A stretch of 64,000 nucleotides of DNA from Thuidium tamariscinum (Eukaryota > Streptophyta > Bryopsida > Hypnales > Thuidiaceae). Shown piece after piece: positions 22,326-34,526 of this stretch. Position 1 is the stretch's first letter. Each line of letters starts with the position of its first letter. The DNA is taken from NCBI GenBank assembly GCA_947034885.2, contig OX344753.2:2976001-3040000 (forward strand), read 5' to 3'. A program made the translations under genes and the position numbers. The notes below the pieces were generated by a model. The model was not told the DNA's origin. It did no database searches and saw nothing but the letters and a program-made list of their open reading frames with translations.

Positions 22326-23276
22326 TAAAAAAGCTTGACAAGTATTGTTTTAAGATGATAAATAAACAACCATTGCATCAAGAAAGAAGAAATGAATCCC
22401 TTTATTGGATGAACAAGAGGATAATGAGTCAACTAATCAATAATCTTGTGTAACAAAGTTAATTCTTTACAAAAGTAATCCCTATCAATCAAATTTAAAA
22501 AAAAAATCTTAACAAGTTCCATTATTGATACATTAAGACAAAATTGTAGGTGCCTACATTGGCTTTTGAGAAGACCTACGCTACTATAAGATACTCATGA
22601 ACAAAATGAAATTTGGTGCAACTAAGTTCTTTCTATATATAATGAAATCATACAAACAAATTTTTTTCTAAAATTTAAACAAGTCCATTGACTAGAAATT
22701 GAGAAGGAAAAAATTGATGCCCTCCTGTTGGCCTTGAGAAGATTTATAATGCTACAAGACATGATCAACCAAAATAAAATTTAGTGTAGCAAAGATTTTT
22801 ATTAAAAAAATTTCTTTCTAAAATCTAAACAACTGTAATAATAATACATCAATAAAAATCATTAGTACATTTCCCTAAGCCTCAAAAAGATCTACATTAC
22901 TATAGGATAATGATCAATTAATACTCTATATTAACTTAATTCCATCTTTATTCATCTTTCATATCAATTGAGTTCTTCATTTTTGTAATGTATACTTTTA
23001 AGTAAGATTGAAAATTAGAATCTTCATCGAATTTCAACACAACCACGGTAATAGGTCCACGGTAATAGGTCTACAAAATAGGTACTAAAATTTATTAGAA
23101 ATAAAAAATTTTGATTCAAATTTTAAGATGGAATCAATTTTAATGAATAAAATTAAATTTTATAATGCTTCTTCAAATTTTTAAACTCTGTGCTCACAGA
23201 ATCCCTACTCTACGCTCACAGGCTCATGCTCACAAGCTCACAGAATAGCACCGCTGTTTTGAGGATGAAGACTTAA

Positions 23277-24201
23277 CCCCTAAAGGACCAACCCTTTGTT
23301 TTTGGCAACATAACTTTTTTGGGCAGGTACCTGTGAATGGAGTTTTTAATATTTTTCTTTGAAATTTTTACACAACATGGGATCTAGGAATATCTTTAAG
23401 GCCCAACAATTTTCATAACTTTTGACTACATTGTCAAAAAGTTATTGCATAATATGTTGCTTTTTTCTCAACTCGGGCAGTTCGGGCAGATCTGAAAAAA
23501 TCACTTTTTTGAAAAATTGAAATTTGAAATTGGTTTGTCAAACTTATATATACATGGAAAGCTTTAAATCATTCTAATTTGATCAATGAGATGAAAGTTA
23601 TGAAGTTTTTTAGTTTGTGGGCAGTTATGGATTCTTTACTTTGAAATAAACTTTGAAATCGTTTATCTAACTCAATTTTCAATATTTTTGAAAAACAATA
23701 AAAACATTAGATGTAGATATTTTATTATAATGTCACAACCGTTGGGATTGTCATTTTTTAATTCTATAATTAAATTCTTAACAATTTAGTATATTACATG
23801 ATTCACTACTTCTTTCTACTTACTATTTTTTTTCTATATGTTGTACAATTCCAAATGATTTGAAATTTTTTGAGCACGTAGCCAACTTGTTCTTACTAAG
23901 GAATCCAAAGAAGCACAACCATTTTGACCATTTTTTCATACAAATCAGACCTTCTGAACCGCAGCTGCCCAATTTTCAGCAGGGTTAAAAAAATGAATTT
24001 TTCAAATTCAAACGCTAATATCTTGCAATCCACACGGTGGATTCTTCTGAAATTTTTTCCACATCATTTCTATCTACTTTACTATAAGATCCTACGGTTA
24101 GATTTGTCCAAAAATATTTTTTTTCTAAAACTTGGTACTTGCACTAAAAATGACAGTTTTGGAGAGTTTTTAGTGGAAACATAGTCAAAGAACTTTAGGG
24201 G
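23277..24201 (+). mobile_element. TTAA-flanked non-autonomous element, copy B
   Basis: TTAA at 23273-23276 and 24202-24205 bounds 925 bp with ends CCCCTAAAGGACC and AACTTTAGGGG. Same orientation as copy A and collinear with it. It begins only seven bases after the 10-bp duplication of the preceding element. Confidence 0.78.
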
Positions 24202-24205
24202 TTAA

Positions 24206-25544
24206 TCATTGGATTTTAGATTGCAACATGTGTACTCACTAGATATAGAAAGGAAGAGATCTATTATTTATGTGAAGATTGTAAGATTTAACAAGGGAAA
24301 AAAGAACATAGACTAGGATGGACAATTGGTGATTCTTCAACGTCTTCATCATCCATTTTTTGGACGTCATAGCATTTAGAGGTTAATGTGCTAACTTAGC
24401 CTTTTGAAAAATCAATATTTGATTAGAAGGTTGGATTGAAAAAGATTTCAAAGAACAATTTAATATAGAGTCAAATGATTTATATTTGTAGGGATGTACC
24501 ACCTAAAAATGTTGAAACATGTTAGAATACAATTGATATGTTGGCCTAATGTTTAGCGTCCGTGCAATGTGTGTCTTTGTGGAGACTTCAAAATAATACT
24601 ATATTTTAAATTTGATATTTAATAAAGTCATTATTTATTATTGAAAGTTTGTGTTTTCTTAAACAATGAAGTAAAGAGATTGCATTGTCTTAAAGAAGTC
24701 ATTGTAATGAGAAAACAAGGATTCTTTATTTACTTTAATCATTACAAACTTAGTGCAATCATCTTTTGTTTTTTTGTATTGTGAAGTGAAATTTTAAGTT
24801 AATTCTAATGCCAAGACAAAGCGCTAGAGACTAGTTGAAACAAAGCTAATTGCCTAAGAAGTATTTGAATTGAGACAAGGCAACTATTATCCATTGATGA
24901 CATTTAGGATCTAAATTTTTTGGACTTATAGTTTTTTATTTAATATGCTTTGAAGCACTTGGCACTTGATGGTTGATTTATTAGAAATTAGAGTGCTCTA
25001 CTCCATTGGCTACAATCAAAATCAAAGCAAAAGTATTTAAGAAAATTTAATTTAAAAATAACTCAAAAATCCATAACTTTCATACAATAATTAAGTCCTA
25101 TGCCATTGCAATAGCCATCAAGATGTCAAAAATGATAACTAATCTCTCCATCATCATAATATCCTTAAATAAAAAAATAAAAAAAATTTCCTAATTTTTA
25201 AATTCAAAAACAACTAAAAAATCCATAACTTTTGCACTATAGGTTCAAACCCTACCAAACAAAGCCTTTGTACCCCTAAATGGCTTAAAGGCTTTCCAAC
25301 AGTACCAAGAACGTGACCAAAAAATGCATGGTCAAAAAGATCTCAACATGACAAACAAACAACCCATCTTAAACGTATGGATTAAAATGTTGAAAACTCT
25401 TTATTGTGGATATATAGAATTATAAGTAGAAAAGAATTATCTCACCATTTTTAATAAATTAAATGTAATAAATTAAATTAAAAGATAAAAACTAACAATT
25501 TTTGAAGACACAATGTTGATGAGATTACACTAGAAGAATGAACT
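24206..25544. other. AT-rich intergenic DNA
   Basis: Nothing recognised beyond low-complexity A/T stretches. Confidence 0.4.
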
Positions 25545-25870
25545 TGAAACTATCTTCAATGTTTAGAAGTATGTGCACCACAAAGCCTATTTTTGGCCTA
25601 CTTGCACTAGTGTAGAGGACATAAAACAATGTATTTTTTTGGTGCCCTTCACATGGAACATGCCTAATTAATGTAGGAATAGACCACCAAAATTTTAGCC
25701 CTACATCATTAAATTTGGGTACTTTTTCATAACAATTAGAAACAAAAAAATAATACTAAAAACAAACAATTTTAAAGTATATAAAAAATTAGAAAATTTT
25801 AATTTTAAATATAAATGAATTTTTTAAATATTGAAAAATATGAAATATGATAAGAATCTAGACATACAAA
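25545..25870 (+). repeat. Repeat family F, copy 2
   Basis: GTGTAGAGGACATAAAACAA, GGTGCCCTT, AATGTAGGAATAGACCACC and the AAATATAAATGAATTTTT block occur in the same order as copy 1 and the 61.8-62.8 kb palindrome. Confidence 0.6.
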
Positions 25871-26386
25871 AATACAAAAGAATTAAAGTTTATTAGTATC
25901 AAGCTTCAATAGTTATAGTAGAAGACAAAACTTGTTTGCCAAAACTATAAAAACAATTAGGGCCGCTTCACACTATGGCCAAAGATTGAAAGTTTGTCAA
26001 TTTCTACCAATCAGATTTCAAAAAATCATGGTTTTGGCCTCTCGACCCTTCACACTTGGCGGCACAGTCCAAAGTCCCTCACTCTGAAAATTGCCTTCGT
26101 GGCAGCCAAATGTTGACATGGCGATGGACTCTCAACCAGAGTTTGGATTGCTAATTTTGGCCAACCCAAACTCTGGTCGAAAGTCTGTCAAATTACAAAA
26201 ACAAAAAAATCAAAAAAATTAAAAACTGACAAGGTTACAACCGTTAGATTTAGATGACTGTTTATTGCAAGGCAAAAAAGTAGGAAGTGCCTTCTTTTCT
26301 CTCGCACACATCTTTGTAGGAAATGTTCTTTTTTTTGTAGCTCTTTGTTGTGGTTAGGTCTCTCAATTTTTTTGCAAGTAGAGAAG

Positions 26387-27587
26387 ATGGACAATTTCTC
26401 TCAAAATCCTTTCTTTTGTAGCCAACAGCCTTTGGTAGGGGCAGAGAATTTTTTGACTCCGAATTCTTATGGAGCATTTCAATCCTTTTCAGCTAAAGTT
26501 ATAGAAAAAATAGTAGAAGAGAGGCAAGAGGCAAATGTAGAAAGGGTAGAAGAGAGGGTTGTTGAGGGAGGAGATTGTGAGATTATAGGATCCTCCAAAA
26601 AGAGAGTTGTTCCTAAGCAAAAGGTTATTTTGAAGAAAAAGACAGTTCCCAAAAAGAAGGCAGTAGTGAAAATTGAAGGAGAAGCAGAAGGAGAGGACGC
26701 AAATCGAATGTGGGAGGACTCGGAGGTGCTTCAATTGATTGCATTGAAGGGGGAGATGGAGCCTAAATTTGTTAGGAATGGCAAAAAACAAGGTATGAAT
26801 TTTTTATCTTGATTTTGAATTTCTACAAAAGTAATTTGGATTGGGAATTTGGGCCTAAAGGCCTTTGCCTTCGCCACGCGCCCGTGCCCAGCCCCCAGGC
26901 CTACCTTTCCCCCATTGCTTATCGAAATGGGATGTCGCCATTGAGGTTTGAGCCCTAGTCTCCACTACCACAATGAAAAGACTTTGCATTATGTGGACAA
27001 ACCCTCCACCTACTTCTTTGTGATGATGAATGCTAACTACTTCTATATGTACCATACATAGTCCAAGTTCCACAGTGAGAGCATGTGCTGTGATAGTTTT
27101 TTTAGTGCCATTTTTGACTCTTTTGCTATGTTTTTTGAATCTTTTGCTTGCAGGAATTGACTCTTGGGTGAGGCTTCATGCTAGAATGGTTGTCATGCTA
27201 CCAAAATTCAACCGCACTGCTATGGCATGTCATAAGAAATTCAAGACCATTTTTTATGCTTACAAGGAGGCCAAAATGGACAATGGTATTTCCGGCAATA
27301 ACTGGCAATAGAGCAAATTCTATGATGCTCTAGATTAGTGGTATCACCAAGACGGGCAAGTCATGAAGCATATTTCAGCTACAAGCACAGAGAATGTTCA
27401 AATTCAATTCAATTCGACTCCGGAGGTAGAGAGTGCACCAACATCAACTATCGTTTCTACACCACCACCAACTACTTCTATGTCAACATCTAAAGGTAAA
27501 CAAAACTTTCACGATAGAGCCATAGAAATTTTTGAGAAAATGGTAGAAACTAGTACAAGTTTGATGAAATTTTTTGAGAACAAATGA
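26387..27587 (+). pseudogene. Harbinger SANT/Myb-like (trihelix) protein, two in-frame stops
   Basis: Exon 1 (26387-26792) starts at ATG (MDNFSQNPFF), carries a Lys-rich nuclear-signal-like region (KKKTVPKKKAVVK) and then the first helix of a trihelix/SANT domain (WEDSEVLQLIALKGEMEP). Donor CAAG/GTATGA and acceptor TTTGCTTGCAG at 27153 agree in phase. Exon 2 continues the domain (SWVRLHARMVVMLPKFNRTA, CHKKFKTIFYAYKEAK). TAG codons replace sense codons at NNWQ-stop and at LD-stop-WYHQ near 27310-27340. The same frame then runs to the end at 27587 with a Ser/Thr-rich tail. Its normal role is to bind element ends and partner the nuclease. Confidence 0.85.
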
Positions 27588-27650
27588 GCTTCTAGAAAGA
27601 GTAGATTACGAATTTGATCGTTTAATCAATAAGTTGTAAAGTACTTTATG

Positions 27651-29126
27651 CTACTCTTTGTCTAAGCTACAATCATCATCATCATTGTAGCTACAGTTTT
27701 CCCATTGAATGGTTGAATTTGTAGCCAAATGATTTTTGTAAAAAGTCTTGGCTAGTAATAGATGAACACAAGTTAAATCAACCAACATAATCTTCATTTT
27801 CTCTTGCCGCTCTCTCTTTGTTTCTTCACATGTTGGATTTTCTTCATTCTCAATTTCTTCTTCTTCTCCTGGTTCTGTGAATAGAGTCCCTTCGCCTTGT
27901 GAATTAACCTTCTGTAGTTCCTTCATTTCCTTCAATGATGATTCAAGAGAGTGAAACATGTCCATTTCTTTCATCCTCCTTAGAGCCATGTTTGCTGCAG
28001 TTTGTAGTTCCTGTTCTGCTTCTTTTGCCCATTCTATAGAAAATTCATCATTCTCTAGAATGCACAAATTGTGGAGACACAAAGTTGTTGTAACAATATC
28101 AGGTACATTCCGGAGTGGCATGTCAATCTTCTTCAATAGTATGTGCCACCTTCCTTTTAGAATTCCAAATGCTCTCTCCACAGCCATATGAGTGCTTGAT
28201 TGAATAAAATTCCAATGTGTTTTTTTTTTGGCAATCCTTCTTTTTCACCCTTGAATGGTGAGTAAAACCAAGGTCTCATTAGATAGGTAGCATCAACAAT
28301 GAATTTGAAAGGTAGAAATGCCTCTCTCATAGTCTTCTTCCCAATTTCAGATTTTTGAAATAAGGCCCAATCATGAATCCGTCCAGCCCATCCAAAATCA
28401 TAATTCCAGAATTTGCAATTGGAATCTACAACTCCTTGTAGTAAACATGAATAATATCCTTTTCGGCAATAGTATGCTACTGGATCATGAGATGGTGCTA
28501 TAATAGGAATGTGGCTACCATCTATAGCTCCTAGAATGAGAGGAATGCCATGTAGTGCTTTAAAATCATTTGCTATTTCTTTCATCCAAGCAAGAGTTGG
28601 TTTCTTAAAAACCAATGGTTTCAAATGAATCCTAATAGCCTTACAACATTCCTTTACAATAATAGAAGTTGTACTCAATCCAACACCAAATAAATCACCA
28701 ACCATTTGCAATGAATTACCCGTTGCTAATTGAGAAAGAGTTATATATTGCAATCCTTTTCTCCACACCAATACTCTCTCTAAAACATGTATCCTTCTTC
28801 AAAGCAGGCCCTAAAAGAGTACATAGATACTGAAATGTAGATCTACTCACCTTCATTCGCTTCCGAAAATCACGATCTGAAAATGACCCAAAAAGTGTAT
28901 GCTCCAAAAATCCTCTATATCTATAAAATTGCCAATATTGCCTTTGTGAATTCACCCTCCGTCTTTGGGCAATAAAAACTACCATCATCATCATTTGGCT
29001 ATTTTGTTCAAAAATTGCAATTTTTTGCATTGCCAAAATGCCCACAATGACATATTTTATGGCCATAAAAACTGAAAGTAGAATAAGAATGCGTTCCTTT
29101 CGAGAATCCATGGTTAGAGGAGGCAA
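27651..29126 (-). pseudogene. Harbinger DDE nuclease (DDE_Tnp_4 type), two frameshifts
   Basis: Read 29126 to 27651. The N-terminal part (RDFRKRMKVSRSTFQYLCTL, FRESIGVEKR) shifts frame near 28740 into LATGNSLQMVGDLFGVG. The catalytic part has GAIDGSHIPI (first D), FGWAGRIHDWALFQ (second D) and, after a second shift near 28220, MAVERAFGILKGRW (E). The second shift lies in a run of nine A (minus strand), where an indel or an assembly error is plausible. The stop is only about 60 bp from the convergent SANT gene's stop. The tail is acidic (PGEEEEIENEE). Confidence 0.88.
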
Positions 29127-29464
29127 GAGGAAAATTTTAGAAATTCGAAAGACTATTCATGTGAAAAGAGTTGGAAACAAGCTAAACAAATGTTATGGGT
29201 TTGGCCTTTGGGATTGGCCTTTGGAGACTTCACACTATGGCCATCCAACTTGAGAGGCCGTGGGAGTTTATTGCCAAGAGTTTGGATTTTAGCCTTTGGG
29301 GCCTTCACACTATAGTTAGCCAAAGAATTTAAATCCTATTTTTTATTGTCTTTTAATAGCCCATTTCTTTGGACTCTCGCCAAAGTTTGGGTCACTCACT
29401 CCCACGGCCTCTCGACTTGGTCAGCCATAGTGTGAAGTGGCCCTTAGTCTTGCTTGCAATCACC

Positions 29465-29708
29465 CAAGGGTTGCTAGTATGTGAGCATAGAAGTGTGAGC
29501 TTATGAGCCTCAAAGATCATGCATCTATAGTATAGGTGCTTATACTATAAAAATCTTTTATGACAAGAGTATATTTATACTATAGGTACCTATATTATAG
29601 ATATTTTTACTATAAACACCTTCAAAGGTGGTAGTATGTCTACTTATATACATATTAAAAGCTCACATGCTTGCATGTTCATACTCACATACTACAATAG
29701 CATCGTTG
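29465..29708. mobile_element. Short relative of the 10-bp-TSD family (244 bp)
   Basis: Ends CAAGGGTTGCTAGTATGTGAG and, inverted, CAACGATGCTATTGTAGTATG match the ends of the 21763 element. The body is collinear, in inverted orientation, with 62993-63220. It has many ACTATAGGT/ATTATAG words. The target duplication is no longer clear. Confidence 0.65.
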
Positions 29709-29751
29709 AGTCACATATGTATGCCATGCATGCCATGTTTACCAAGGAATA

Positions 29752-29793
29752 ATTGTGACAAAGATGACTAAATATAGTCATCTTTGTCACAAT
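29752..29793. repeat. 42-bp near-perfect palindrome
   Basis: ATTGTGACAAAGATGACTA is followed by AATAT-type centre bases and the exact reverse complement of the arm. It has the size of a small-RNA hairpin stem, but nothing shows transcription. Confidence 0.85.
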
Positions 29794-30215
29794 CATTTCA
29801 TAGTAATAAATATAAAAATGATTCAATACAATTGTGAAGACATATTTTTCCTTTCTATTTCTAAATTTGCAAGTAAAAAATAACTAATCAGATTGCAATA
29901 GCCATATAGACAATTGTTGCCATATGACTTTTGAAAAAAGTAATGTTTAATTCAAAAAACACATTTAAGTCACAAAATGAGAAACTACATCAAACTCATC
30001 AATGACTAAACAATGACTAGTCCAATCCATGTCACATTGAATGTCGTAAGCCACATCAATGATACTTATTCATCTATCATGTCTACCTCAATAAAGATGT
30101 TGGATGCCCCACACAACATTTAGTAAGCCTTGTTAGTAACTAAGTTTAGGTTGACAACTGAATAGGACAATTGATAGAATGATGGACTTCTACATCAACA
30201 ACAAGAAGAAAAATA

Positions 30216-30373
30216 AACTATTACAAGAAAATGACTAATGAAAATTGATGGCTTTTCTAGAAGTGAATGTAACCTTAAATAAGGTTTCAATCATTGTCTA
30301 GTCATAAGTTTTATAAATGATAGGTATTGTAGTCATAACACTAGTCATTTGATAGTGTTTTTTTCTAATAGTG
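30216..30373. repeat. CACTA-type MITE relic
   Basis: The left end ACTATTACAAGAAAATGAC and the right end TTTTTTCTAATAGTG (inverted CACTATTAGAAAAAA) resemble CACTA/EnSpm termini. The interior is palindromic around GACTAATG / CACTAGTCA. Confidence 0.5.
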
Positions 30374-33036
30374 ATTGTTTGCAATAAAAACCTAGGATCA
30401 AAGCTTCTTTCAAAGAAAATTTAGACTATTGTGTATTGATTGGAGAGACATGGCATAGGCATCTAGAAATACTTATTGCTTAATCTAATCACCTTAGACG
30501 GCCCTTCTAGAGCCTCAAGTTTCTTCTAATGAATTATCATATTAATAATCAAAATACTCTATCAAGATCTGTAAATAGTTTCATTTGATTTTGAATATTT
30601 TTTTTGTATAAATTTTTTCAAAACGTGTTTATAGGATAAACACTTACAATTACAAGGTTGTTCATGATCTCAACATTTATAGTTTCATTTTAGAACAAAG
30701 AGCAACCTATTCTAGAGTGATGAAGTATAGAAGAAATCAATGGAGTAGATGAAATATGCAAATCTTGATTGAAGTTTTATTTATTCATTATAGAGTGTGC
30801 ACATTCATCTCCAAAAGAATGATACCATTCTAAGATTTGTGTCAATCCAACAATTTCACAAATTGAAAAAAAAAAGAATCTATTATCCAATAATTGAAAA
30901 AAAAATGTCTTGCTTTTGAACAAACAATAGTTTAAAAATAACCCTAAACAAGGCAAATTTTTTTTTCTTGATCTACTTCTAGTCAATGAACAAGGAATAT
31001 GGTATGCATACACCAAGTATATAATTTAGAAGATAAACCACACAACCAAAGAGTCTAATTGTGAATCTTTTTGTGGTCATTGGTTGACCTATATAGATTA
31101 TCTTTTCAAAATTGAAATATATTGATACTACTAGTATGTGGCAATACTATACCAAAGCCATGCTAATCCTAATTTTAAAGTATCACTAATTCTAAAATGA
31201 AAATGAATCATGCAATAATTATTTTGCTGTGAATGGTTCATAGTTACAACTCTTGGTTTGATGTGAGGAGGCCCTTATTGAGATAGTGTTACCTTAAACT
31301 ACTAAGTATCTAAAATGAATCCCTATTGTTTGTCTACTACAAAAACCAAATATGCATGTGAATTTCCTATTTTAAATAAGAATAGATTTTCAAAATAACT
31401 ATTCAAAAGTATCACTATTAATGCATCACTCTTTGTTACTTTAAGGTTTCAAAATGTGTTGTTTCTTATTTTATTTATTACTTGTTGTATGAGCCTATGA
31501 TATTCTACTTTTGAAAATATATAATATTTACAAATATTCACAATGTGCCTAATGGAAGATATTGAAATGCTTATATTGATGATTCAACTTCATTATCTAG
31601 AAAAAATTTCACACAATAGGAAGACTATTTTTTGTATGAAAATGTGCAAATTTGAAAAATATCAATCCAAATTGGCTCACATAGAATCTTGCTAGTGAAA
31701 GTCAGCTTGTAATTTGTTAAAATTTTGATTAAAAAAATAATTTTTACTATTTTAAAATTAATTTTATAATTAATTAATTTTTTGTTGTATTTGTATACAT
31801 GGTGAAAGTGGAACAAACCTCAACAAGGCCCACTTTTTTTGTGATGCTAGTTGCCTTAGCAGCCATGTTTTGTTATCCCAAATTTTCAAGTTCATTTTCG
31901 TACTAATAATTAAACTATTTTGATTCTTTGCATTTTATGAAAGAAAATTTCATTTCAACAATAGTGAGGTGGATTGTGTGATAAATTTGATAGCTTTTCA
32001 TTTGAATTTAAGGTTTTTAGAAGTGCAATTTAGTGCACTAATACAATTTCAAGTATATTTGATACAACTATTATAAGTTTTTACAAGTTTTTATAAGTTC
32101 TTATAAGGAAATTTTTGATACATTATACACAAATGCAACGTATTAGAAATATGGTATTTACATTTTTCTTCTTATAATTTCATAACTCCTATACAATTTT
32201 AGACTCAAAATTAATTTGTACACTAATAATGAAGCTCTCAAAACATTTGTACAAGTAGATTTTGAAAGACAAAACAATTTGCTTCATTGAATATAACTAT
32301 AAGATCATGGTCATTTTATTTGAGAAAAGCACACTCGAAAAGACTTGAGCACTTAGAAGTTAAAGTTAGACTACACTTATTTATTCTAATAGAGTGTGTA
32401 ATACTAATTTAGTAAAATCACACTATTTTGAACTAGTGCATGTTGATAGGATACTATATAATGTATCAATATTTGTAAAAATTATTTTTTCTAGGTGGTG
32501 ACCCTAATTTTCTGTAAATTGAGACTAAGGTAGCAACATCCATATCCGTTAGTGCACCCATTTACTAACAATAGAGTTACCTTAAAGTGTTTCCAGAAGT
32601 GCCTTAAAACCATGCCAATGCTTGATTGCCGTTGGTGGGCTCTAGTTTAAAAAAAAATTTGGTGTGAGAATCAAGGCAACTTTACTAGAGTGTGGTTTAG
32701 GGTGCCTCAGGGAGTTCTACTTTGAAAATTCATAGAAAATTGATATCTTATCCAAAAATTCTAATTTTTTTTTTTAAATTCACAATTTTTAGTTGGTAAT
32801 ACTGCAATAAAAAATGGTATTTCAAAACTTCCTTGTTAGAGTCAAGGTAGATTCTAAATCCCTTAAAAAATTCCAACTCACATTCTTGAGTTAAGAGTTG
32901 GTTTAATAATATCCAACTGATCTAATTTATACAAGTGAATAAAGGGTGTAAATTAGGTTGTTAGCCTTAAAAAATTTCCACAAAACGGACACAGTTATCG
33001 GCATCAATCACTGTTGGATATTGACCCATCGATTAA
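30374..33036. other. AT-rich intergenic DNA with a solitary pogo-like end at 32528
   Basis: TA at 32526-32527 followed by AGGTAGCAACATCCATATC differs at only three positions from the pogo left end over 19 bases. No matching right end was found nearby. The rest is A/T-rich with no supported gene. Confidence 0.45.
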
Positions 33037-33039
33037 TAA

Positions 33040-33391
33040 GGGCCGTTTCCCATTGACCACCTGGACCTCCAAGGGCTGGATGGGCCGGAAGGGAGGTCCA
33101 TCTTTCCATTGGAAGTTGGACCTCTAGGGCCTAGAGGGACCATCGCACAAGAGTTTACTAACTACAGCTAACGATTGATGTACTGTAGTACAATTTAATT
33201 TTTTTCTTCTGAGAATAGGGGGTCTAGGCAGCCTTCCGGACCCTCTAGGTCTGTAATTGAAGTTTGCAACACTCGGAGGCTAGAACCCCACCTAGACCCT
33301 CGCTTGGACGTCTAGGTCGTCCAGAGGGCTCAATGAAAAGTGCCCAGACGTGCAAGGCCCGGACGTCCAGACGCTCAATGGGAAACGGCCC
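33040..33391. mobile_element. Harbinger-type MITE (352 bp)
   Basis: Perfect 17-bp ends GGGCCGTTTCCCATTGA are flanked by TAA at 33037-33039 and 33392-33394. Similarity extends inward as CCACCTGGACCTCC versus GCGTCTGGACGTCC. It is GC-richer than its surroundings, non-coding, with many GGACGTC/CTAGGTCT words. The GGGCCG start matches Harbinger-1 at 25960, a likely mobiliser. Confidence 0.9.
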
Positions 33392-33928
33392 TAACCCAAT
33401 TGAATGCAAGTATCAATGAATACCTACCTAGTAGCTAATCCAATCTTTTAGTAGTACTTTGAAACCTATACATATTCTCCCAATTTTATGGCTTTGGGTA
33501 GAAAGAATTGCAAGAGGTATTTCATGATTTTGAGTTGTTACTACCACATCTTGGATCCAATTTAAGAAAAACCAGTTATACTTGTTGGAGTAACAGTTCT
33601 ACCAATCCATCATTTCGATCAAAGTACAAGGAATATTTCCTTGCCTATATCGCAACAAGCAACCAAAAGCCATACATACTGGGTATCTAGTACATTTTCT
33701 GAGAAATATAACGGACTCTCCTAACTTCCTAGAATCTGAGAGGAATGCAGGAAAGTGGCAGAAATAACTAAACTTGAAACAAACAAGATTATACAAGGAG
33801 AGTATGTATGCCAAGTCCAACATAATAGGACTAAGCACAACTAGTTGTAAGCAAACTTAACAACTTCACCCGCCAATAGTGTAGTTTGGAGAATTTTGAA
33901 AGAATTCTCAAGATGTGGTAACCTTCAC

Positions 33929-33985
33929 TTGTGCCCATACCAACAAGCAATCCATTAATTTGCTAAATTGATGTACATGAGGTGT
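33929..33985 (-). repeat. Exon-like duplicate (57 bp), diverged
   Basis: On the minus strand AG/ACACCT opens a 19-codon segment ending LLVWAQ before GTGAAG. It aligns with the 60-bp exon at 49835-49894 and the copy at 36527-36586. Without further exons it looks like a gene relic. Confidence 0.45.
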
Positions 33986-34526
33986 CTATAAGTTACCACT
34001 ACTTGTCATCGTAAAATCACATGAGAATAGCTTCAAATTAGCTCACAACTTATGCCAAAACGTGTAAGAAAAAATAGTTTTTAAAACAGTTTTGTAACAA
34101 AATGCCACATATTGGCCGTTGTTCTGGAATCCAAGCACCATATTTTAAACTCCACCAATCTTAATACACTCTTGTGTTTACAAATCAAGTAGATACAAAC
34201 TCCTCAGATGTAGAAATTTTTTGCATAAAAGCAAGCTAGTTCGAGACACAAGCCTAGTTGCCACAACTCTCAAGTTCACAAAGTTTGGAACAGTCCAAGC
34301 AAAGCATAACAATCCAAAGGTCGAAATTGAATGTGATTAAGTCACTGGCAACCCCAATTAGCCTCCATTTTTGGTCTGAATTTTGGAGTATAAGTACAAG
34401 GCCCAACTCAGCTTTGTCAGGCATCTTGTTTGAAGGTGGTTCCTCTCAGAGAGGGTAAATGGAGGTGGGATTTTAATATGAGTGTGTACTAAAGCCAATA
34501 AGATTATGTAAATCATCTTGTGCTTA

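Larger units (their letters stand above)
21763..23256. mobile_element. Long-TIR element with 10-bp target duplication (1494 bp)
   Basis: A perfect TTTTGAGGAT duplication flanks it (21753-21762 and 23257-23266). Ends CAGGGTTGCTATTTTATGAG and, inverted, CAGCGGTGCTATTCTGTGAG are followed by runs of TGTGAGCRTGAGC-like words. Further in, both arms carry three ~15-bp units of CTATTACCGTGGAAC type (21892-21933 and 23042-23083, inverted). A 10-bp duplication with long TIRs points to a Mutator-like non-autonomous element; hAT would give 8 bp. No coding capacity is seen. Confidence 0.8.
25960..29443. mobile_element. PIF/Harbinger transposon Harbinger-1 (3484 bp)
   Basis: TIRs GGGCCGCTTCACACTATGGC (left) and GGGCCACTTCACACTATGGC (right, inverted) are flanked by TTA at 25957-25959 and 29444-29446, the superfamily's target duplication. 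It encodes the expected two proteins in convergent orientation: a SANT/Myb-like DNA-binding protein (+) and a DDE nuclease (-). Extra TIR-like words (CTTCACACTAT, CCTTCACACTTGG) near both ends form subterminal repeats. Both genes are disabled by a few changes, so this copy is not autonomous. Confidence 0.93.

Noticed and set aside
21763..23256. hAT assignment from CAG...CTG ends
   Set aside because: The duplication is a perfect 10 bp and a second copy also has 10 bp; hAT makes 8 bp.
32528..32582. 55-bp element between two TA-flanked AGGTA ends
   Set aside because: The second end matches only in AGGTA, and the size is too small for a real element.
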